Positions 57,507 through 64,000 of a stretch of DNA of 64,000 nt are shown piece after piece. The stretch spans positions 6,740,491 through 6,804,490 of the forward strand of contig LS997566.1 in NCBI GenBank assembly GCA_000469685.2, in the 5' to 3' direction. The notes beneath the pieces were generated by a model, which worked only from the letters and a program-made list of their open reading frames with translations, did not search any database and was not told the origin of the DNA. Both the position numbers and the translations under genes were made by a program. Each line of letters starts with the position of its first letter. Within the stretch, counting starts at the first letter, position 1. This stretch comes from Haemonchus contortus. Taxonomy: Eukaryota; Nematoda; Chromadorea; Rhabditida; Trichostrongylidae.

Positions 57507-58235
57507 TAAAATTGTAATATTGATGAGAGAATAGCCTTTGTTTCGTTTGTACAGTAAAAATTTTATAATTCAAGCAGGTAACTGTGCCTTTTGGCGTCCA
57601 ATCGTTGAATCACTGTGTTCTATTAGTAAACGTCTTGGGGTTAGAAAGAGAGGGGTGTTAGGCGGACAAATAAGAAATATTAAAGTTAAAAAATCCAAGA
57701 TATTATGATAACAGAAAATCGGCCCATTCCTTCTGAAATACTTCTAGATTGATGAGAAGTACCATGTCTGATTTTAAAAATGCTGAGGAAAGAGAAGACT
57801 GGAGAGGATGCAGGGTAAAGAATGGTTGAAGAATGAATAGCCGTGGAGAAGGGCTTCGCCCGATCAAGCCGATATCATGTCTGCGAAAGAGATGTATCGA
57901 ATTACATGAATATAATGGCTTATCGGGCAGATTTAATTAGTCTCATCTGCTCCGTCCAATCCAGTGGCTGCCCTCTGTTGACCTTATCCACCCGCCTATC
58001 TCCAGACAAATGAGTCCCAGTCGTTATATCGATGGGAGTTGACCGACCCTTCAAAGAAATGTATCCTGTGCTGACTGGCTTGTGCTTGAACCTCGATGGG
58101 TTCACTCGCTTCAACGGGAAAGGTAAATGAGATAGAAAACTTCAAAGAGGTATTCTGGTTGATCCTGTAGAATCCCTATTTGTTCTTTTCTTAATTTCAC
58201 CACAGAAACAATGCAGTGAACAGGATTTTTCTAGG
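57507..58235. other. No supported gene (57507-58235)
   Basis: A 64-codon minus frame at 57920-58114 (SRFKHKPVSTGYISLKGRST, DRRVDKVNRGQPLDW) is protein-like but without domain or splice partner; it may be repeat-derived. Confidence 0.35.
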
Positions 58236-58439
58236 ATGAAAACACCTCTACCACCCTGTTCCTTGAGAGAATCCTCGTCTACCTTTGTTCGTGAACTTAC
58301 GCATGCAACTCGTTGGAAAGTAACCATTATAAGAGCAAAACTGAAAAAGCGTTCTAGGAGAAGTACTGGAAGAGAAGGTCTAGTCGTGCAATTTTTCAGA
58401 AAAGACAACTTTAACGGCAAAATTCCCCTTGAGAGGTGA
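58236..58439 (+). CDS. Possible exon or small ORF, unknown
   Basis: The ATG lies one base after a GATTTTTCTAG acceptor and opens a 67-codon frame: LRESSSTFVRELTHATRWKV, TIIRAKLKKRSRRSTGREGL, QFFRKDNFNGKIPLER. It is strongly basic. It could be a single-exon trans-spliced gene or part of one (an internal donor AAA|GTAACC exists). No domain recognised. Confidence 0.25.
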   Translation: MKTPLPPCSLRESSSTFVRELTHATRWKVTIIRAKLKKRSRRSTGREGLVVQFFRKDNFNGKIPLER

Positions 58440-58902
58440 CTTCTAATTCGCAGCGAAAATGCTGCTAATTGCTTTGCTCAATGGTGGGGTTCCTATCACG
58501 GAAAGGAACTTTTTCAAGTCAAGCGCTGAATAGAACATCTCTTTGAAGCCCTTTAAGGCTCCTGAAAAGCTACATAGGTCGTCATACCATAGCATTGAAA
58601 GTTCTTGACGAAGTTACTAACAAGATATTGAACAATATTTACCGCAGCTTAGAACAACTTCCTAGTTGCCCGTTGTCATCCATTCCCCTCCTTCACCTCT
58701 TTTCATGGTCAGGGTCAAAGTTTTTTTCGATGGAGTAGAGAAGGGAGGGGGAGGTAGTTGAGAAGTACGCAAACAGTACGTTTTATCTGATTAGACAACA
58801 ATAATATAGGTCTTCTTCTGGGTGCAAGGTCAAACGGATTGGAGCTCAAAGCAGGATAGATACCAGGTAGAAAATGTTTCCCCACCTGGGACGGAGCACG
58901 AA

Positions 58903-58934
58903 TATTTATTTATTTATTTATTTATTTATTTATT
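58903..58934 (+). repeat. ATTT microsatellite
   Basis: Eight TATT-type units. Confidence 0.95.
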
Positions 58935-59924
58935 CATGCGTGACACTTCACGCGCCCTAACTAGTACAGAAGAAGCGGTAAGAGTTCAAACAAATAAATT
59001 AAAAGTGCTTAGTATCAATCAAGAAATAAAGGCAGCTGAAAATTCTAGCTGACAGTCAGACATACCGTAGCTGACAAACAGAACATAGCAGGAGACCCCT
59101 CCACCTATCGCGGTCGGTTGGCATCCAAGTCAACTACCTGCACCAGTCGGCAATGGTGCCTCAATACGAGGGACTTGCCTGGACTTCGGCACACGAGTGT
59201 ACCGACAACCTCGTGGAGCAGGTAAGCCAGGTAATAGCCGAATGTCGACCATATTAATTTTCGAGGAGAAAGGTCATCCTATTGAGACATAAAGGTAGAA
59301 CACTCAACAGCTGTCTGAATTCTTAACAAGAAAGATAACACTTGAAAGAAAGCTAAAATAAAGAAAAAAAAAGTGAAGTCGACACTTATGAGATGAAACA
59401 TTGATAACGATTATGAAGCCTTATATCCGGACTACGAATTTATAAGATATCTATATCTATATAATATCTTCAGTATCTTCGCCCGGTCACTGGTAATAAA
59501 GGAGTAGGCAACCGCTACTAGCTTGAGAGGCCTGTTCGAAGGAAAGATATCATTGCTGGGAAAGAAAAAAGGAAAGAGGTAACGTCTTTCGCGTATGAAG
59601 ACACTCAGCACAAAAGCTTTTTGAGATTTGCAATCCCTCTGCAATTGTTTAAAGTTGAGCAGGAACCTCCTAAACCCATAGCCATAAATATCCGTTGACC
59701 GCCGAGCGTACAGCGCCGCAAAAGTAATGAACATGTGGATCTCGTTACACTACGAGAATTAAATCAGAATTGCAGATGTGGCCGTCAATTTTGTTGGATG
59801 GCCGAACAGCTAGCTGTGCTATCTTTAGATCAGTGGTTATTTCAAGAGAATAATAACATTGGGTGAAGGAATAAATTGTGCCATCGGTAAGAAGAAAAGA
59901 ATCTTCCCTCGGTGATTGGGCTAT

Positions 59925-60130
59925 CCTGGTGCGTAAACTGAATCATTGTTCGACACATGAACAGGCCAACCAAGCCTCCCCTCAATCCTAGAAGTTGATT
60001 CCAGACTCTTTCGGGAGGACAAAATAACTGACTCGCAAATCGGCTGGCCACCACAAGACATTGTATAGGCAACATGCGCGTTTAAGGGCCACTAAGACTC
60101 TGAATGAAAGCCGAATGCTCGGCGGATTTT
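59925..60130 (+). repeat. tRNA-derived SINE, degenerate copy
   Basis: GGCCAACCAAGCCTCCCCTC, GTTGATTCCAGACTCTTTCG, GGGAGGACAAAATAACTGAC, AAATCGGCTGGCCACCACAA, GACTCTGAATGAAAGCCGAA. The head is lost. Confidence 0.68.
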
Positions 60131-62291
60131 GTAAAAGGGGTATAGTTAAGACCGAAGACTTTTATTCTTCAAACTAGCCCTGGTACAGGCTGTTCGAATA
60201 AGTTTAGAGGCACTAGGCATAGTCTTCATTGCATAGTTGAAATGATTGACTTTACGCCCCTCAAAAGCGTCTTTCATCATGCCCTTTATAATATCGACTC
60301 TTCAACACACTATTTCAAGAGGCTACTGGAAAAAATGCTATTGAAATGTTGCTTATTAAGAGTGGTATTATTTATTAAAAACCCATATAGCTAAGATGAT
60401 TTTGAAACACTTTGTTTGCAGGGACAATTGGGAAATCTACTGGTGAGTATGTTTTAAGCTTAAAGAGAACAAAAAACTATTCAAACTAACTATAACATTA
60501 GAAATTCAGGAAGATAAGAGTTTGAGGAATCAAATCAAGGAATCATTGAGCTCGTGGGAATTCAATATTGTAATATGAGATCAATCGGGTGGAGTTTGGA
60601 TCGGATTTTCTCACTCAAAATGTGTAATAGAGGGCGAGTCAGCGCTAAACGAACAGGGAACAGAACACTCTCTTGAACGCCAATGGATTTCCAATAAAAT
60701 GGATATTAAAAAGTTGTACTGCCTCGAGAGCCATGCTTATCAGTTCCAATTTTATCGAAAACACTGGATTAATTCAGTATGAGTTCAGGATGTTGGAGGC
60801 AAACAGATACACGGATGCTTGAAGTAACAGTCAAAACTGCAATTTTTTTGAAAGATGAACTTCGCTCCTCAAATAGAGGATGAATTATAGGAAAAACTTT
60901 CCAATGCTAATCTGGTTCATTAGTTCTTAACACCAAATAATTCTTCTTGTACTTGCCATTCTCCCATCTACTTGATCAACTTATTATGGATCGGTATGAC
61001 TTCACTTTTGTTGGCGTTTTTTTTTTATTCTATCGTTTCTTTCACTACCTCAGTTTTTCATTCTGTCAGTGGTAAGAGGGTAGCGCTATCTTAGTACTGG
61101 GGGAAAATCGCCAAAAATTTCTCAAAAGTTCGGTTTTTTTTGGAACATACCGGAAATTTCCACAGAATATTATTAAAAAATCACCATTCTCTTGCATGCG
61201 CCCAACATCTCCAGAAATGCTTTGACGCTGTAGCCGACAAATCAGATCAAGAGTTATCCTCAACATCTTTATTCCCCTCTTCGAGAAGATCCGACTATGG
61301 GTTCACATACCCTCTCAGAGGGAGCTCCTCTCAGGCCAAATGATGAAAGTCAAAGAGTCGGTAGGTTCCAATAAAGTGGTAGTGAGATTCGATCTCGTAA
61401 ATAAATACGTGTTGAATATGAGCAAGCATATCGGTCATTATTGGATTAAATAGTTAAATAAACAAGTAAGAAGTAACCGCGTATGTTATGAGCATGGGCA
61501 TATGTACAGCTTCTGGAAATTCAGAGACCTCCAGAGCATAACAGAAATAGTTCGGCTGATGCGAATTTCGGTAGACACTTTCAAATGACGTAACAGGTGC
61601 CACATGCACGTTGAAAACGCTAAAATGATTTGAGTGGAAGTTGAATGCGTGGCGCAACCGGAACATCAACTACAAAAGACTTTGCATTTTGTTCTGCACG
61701 TTGATACCGTTAAATTTATTGGATCCATAGAGGAAGCTTTCATTATTGAATCCTAGATCATTGCCGAACCATTTCCAGGGTGGTAAAACCTTTGAATTCC
61801 TGTTTGAATCCAAGCTTCCCTGCCAAAAAGTTATTGAATAGGGTCTTCGCTTTTGTTTAGCCTTACCTTCAAACATACTCTTTTTCCTTCGAAAGCCTGT
61901 GAAACGGCTAAAGAAACATATTTTCTGACGTTTAGATTTTTTTCTCGACCAGGTTGCGCTATTTCAACATTGGCCAGAGTTTGAAACCTTTTATTTGTAC
62001 TTGTGAACCATCAACCAGGCCTTTCGTCTAAGAGTCGAAGATTTCCGTCGTAGAGAATGATTCCGCGAAAAAATTTACAAAGATCTCTTTGAACAGCATG
62101 CTTAGGTAGAGCAAATGACACAGCTCTTCTCGAACCTTTCGTAGTCCCAGTTTTCTGTCAACAAAACTTCTGTAAAAGCCTAATCTTTCCTCAATTTTTG
62201 TTGAGCGTGACCTGCATAATAGGTTGGAAGATGAGTCCTGCAACATTTTGGAAGAGTTTTCGAATTTTACATCGCTTCATTAAACAAAACT

Positions 62292-62876
62292 TCAATCTAC
62301 AATATAATCACCATTATTATCTAGGACACGTGCCGTTCTTTCAAGCAGCTCTTCGTTTGCGACGAGAAAGCGGTCGATTTCATTTTCGAGTTGATGACGA
62401 TCATCAAAGTCTTCTGTCCCTTAGATGATGCTTCAGCGCTCTTAATAGGTGATGACCAGATGGCGCTAGGCCTCTTAAAGAAACTCTCGCATTGCCTCGG
62501 CCAATTTTTGCAAGTGGTTAGCGTAGACTGTGGCCGTCTGCAGTGTCACTGTTTAGCATACTCCAGAAGATCATTCCACCGCAGCCACCAGCAACGCCAT
62601 GAAACCTTTTTCTCATGAAGGTTTGCTATAAGTTCCGTAGGTGGCTTTTCTCCTCGCGCATCCCAGTGGCGCTCACGTGTATGGTTTAGGTAAAGCACTC
62701 CGCTCTCATCTCCGGTCACTATGTCTCGTAAGTCCTTTCGATCGGGACGAAGCAGAAGAGATTCAGCCACGTGCATCTTGTTCGTCTTGTCAGACAGGCG
62801 TAGTTCATGGTCAGACAGGCGTAGTTCATTAGGGAACTTTTCACGAGCCCTTTTATGTTTATTTTCGAAATCCTAC
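62292..62876 (-). pseudogene. Mariner transposase pseudogene
   Basis: Minus-strand reading gives KRAREKFPNELRLSD, a repeated HELRLSD, KTNKMHVAESLLLRPDRKD, DIVTGDESG (first catalytic Asp of the DD34D triad), NHTRERHWDARGEKPPTE, LHEKKVSWRCWW, then after frameshifts LAPSGHHLLRALKHHLRDRR, FDDRHQLENEIDRFLVANEE and the end LDNNGDYIVD before TGA at 62292-62294. The segment with the second catalytic Asp (the HDNARPH-type motif) is deleted, and the third lies in a stretch where Asp has become Gly. It cannot encode an active enzyme. The N-terminal DNA-binding part is also missing. Confidence 0.88.
62789..62829 (+). repeat. 21-bp tandem duplication inside mariner
   Basis: GTCAGACAGGCGTAGTTCAT occurs twice, one base apart, duplicating seven codons of the transposase relic in frame. 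Confidence 0.95.
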
Positions 62877-63294
62877 AGGAACACTCTACAGCAATCGGGC
62901 GCGAAAACATTTGGAAAGGAATTTTGGTATGTTTTGGTTTTTTTTCGTGGAGGAATGTTGCAGGACATATCTTCCAACCTAATATATCCACTTGACAGCA
63001 TATTTCATTCATCAGTAGCAGGTAAATGTCGGTGGGAAAATTGGATGAATTCATGGCACACTCTTGTGTAAGTTTCTATTGTATAAGGAATGGTCGGATT
63101 TGACCCCTATTTAGTGCCTAGCGAACAGATTTTCCCATTTCATTTCTTCCACTTCCTTTCATTTCAGATTAAATTTACAGGTCTCCTCTCTAGACTGCCT
63201 CCTCTCCTCCTCTCTTTCTCTCCTGTTCGTTTTATTAGTTTCTTTTTTTCGGGACTCCGAAAAACGCTAAGTGATGTCGCTATTTTGGCTACAC

Positions 63295-63665
63295 CACCTG
63301 CTTCACCTGCCGTCCCGTTGATCATAGTTTTCCTCGAATGGGCGCCAGTAACGTATCAATTCGTCCTTGTCGCGAGCCAAAGTAGCCCAGTGAATCGTGT
63401 TCGCGATACACATGGCAAGGCATTCCTTCTGTTCAGCGCTTTCATGAAGAAGTCTGACCATCGCGCGAGTGACCGTTCTGGTATTCACTTGACATCCCGA
63501 GGTATCCAGTCAGCAACCACCGTGGTCACATGGTCATCACTATACTGCGTGACGTGCCCGGCCCACCTGATTTTCGATTTTTCGTCCTGGTGTTCGTTTG
63601 ACGTTCCGACAGATTCAGTGAGTAATACTCGCCGTTCAAAGGCCGTCATTAATTACCTTGATATA
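63295..63665 (-). mobile_element. LINE 3' end, reverse-transcriptase C-terminus
   Basis: The minus strand reads EKSKIRWAGHVTQYSDDHVT, VVADWIPRDVK with a stop, then ARWSDFFMKALNRRNALPCV and, in another frame, IHWATLARDKDELIRYWRPF. The pattern RWAGHV, DWIPRD, P-RWSDFF, HW-TLARD-WRR-WRP is the C-terminal tail found in RTE-like elements of parasitic nematodes. Frameshifts show decay. The 195-codon frame on the opposite strand (63090-63677) is its shadow. Confidence 0.75.
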
Positions 63666-64000
63666 CATATACAGTAGCGCTCTAAAGTCTTCGGTGAAAT
63701 GCTTCTTCAGCCGTACTTTTCAGTCGTAACTCCTTTCCTACTGGATCTGATCTTGCAAAATTTCTATATTTGGAGCGTGGGTGTATTGTGAATATTTACC
63801 GCTACCAAACTGCAATCTGCTCATGTTCCAGTTATCCCAAAGGGCCTGAACTCAAAATCGACTGAAAATACAGGTGATGGTCCTTCTGGAATCTCTTTCC
63901 TTTTTGTCATGTCTGAATTTACGAGCGGTAATGCCGGACACAATAGATAAAAAAGCGCACATAAGGTGCGAATAAGTGCAGACGTCAACAACTTTACTTT
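63666..64000. other. No supported gene (63666-64000)
   Basis: AT-rich end of the window; nothing recognised. Confidence 0.5.

Larger units (their letters stand above)
58440..62218. other. No supported gene (58440-62218)
   Basis: Mostly AT-rich. The patch 59095-59235 is GC-richer and repeat-like. The plus frame 61140-61343 (CFDAVADKSDQELSSTSLFP) and minus frame 59432-59734 have no domain. A SINE lies at 59925-60130, and 61640-61660 may be a SINE tail scrap. Confidence 0.4.
62219..62982 (-). mobile_element. Internally deleted mariner transposon
   Basis: Terminal inverted repeats of about 30 bp bound the element: the left end reads (A)TAGGTTGGAAGATGAGTC, the right end on the complement TTAGGTTGGAAGATATGTC, both followed by CTGCAACATT. 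The TTAGGTTG start is typical of mariner. A TA lies just outside each end (62217-62218 and 62983-62984), the expected target duplication. At 764 bp it is well short of the usual 1.3 kb; the enclosed transposase is truncated and frameshifted. Confidence 0.9.

Noticed and set aside
63090..63677. 195-codon plus-strand open frame, the longest in the window
   Set aside because: It is the complement of the LINE reverse-transcriptase tail on the minus strand; the first third is composition-driven F/S/L sequence.
1..64000. CRISPR arrays, rRNA genes, bacterial promoters or operons
   Set aside because: No regularly spaced repeats, rRNA core motifs or ribosome-binding sites; gene structure is eukaryotic throughout.

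Overview
This window looks like nuclear DNA from a parasitic nematode, probably a clade V strongylid of the hookworm type. The basis is indirect. Genes are split into short exons (60-220 nt) with worm-style splice sites (TTTCAG/TTTTCAG acceptors, GTAAG/GTGAG donors, some introns near 55 nt). Two well-supported genes belong to families expanded in nematodes. The intergenic DNA is full of decayed tRNA-derived SINEs, RTE-type LINE tails and a mariner element. There is no prokaryotic operon structure, rRNA, CRISPR array or intact tRNA gene. The species cannot be named from the sequence alone.

Genes. (1) 13.4-21.1 kb, plus strand: a 12-exon, seven-helix receptor of the DMSR/SRW FMRFamide-type neuropeptide receptor group. 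I reconstructed it exon by exon with consistent phases (485 residues). (2) 22.9-23.7 kb, minus strand: a compact five-exon gene for an unrecognised protein of about 140 residues. (3) 25.2-33.1 kb, minus strand: a six-exon gene for a 293-residue CAP-superfamily protein like GAPR-1, without a signal peptide and without the usual metal-site histidines. (4) 34.1-36.7 kb, plus strand: a weaker three-exon model for an unrecognised 100-residue protein. Several isolated coding-like exons (about 3, 15, 24, 42, 45, 50 and 58 kb) are listed at low confidence. The receptor and the CAP gene converge and share no evident pathway.

Layout. 0-13 kb is gene-poor and repeat-rich: a 1.2-kb foldback DNA element at 5.1-6.3 kb, an RTE LINE tail at 10.9-11.3 kb, SINEs, and an antisense degenerate coiled-coil-like array just upstream of the receptor. 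13-33 kb holds the well-supported genes; their long introns carry SINE copies. 33-64 kb is mostly non-coding and repeat-littered: SINEs, a hairpin at 43.6 kb, a roughly 500-bp direct-repeat pair at 51-53 kb, microsatellites, an internally deleted mariner at 62.2-63.0 kb and a LINE tail at 63.3-63.7 kb.

Main points of interest: the tRNA-derived SINE family (over 20 copies, one pair forming a palindrome inside a CAP intron), the foldback element with possible TTA target duplications, the CAP protein lacking its metal-site histidines, the receptor's alternative splice donor that would remove its acidic tail, and the two orphan small genes.
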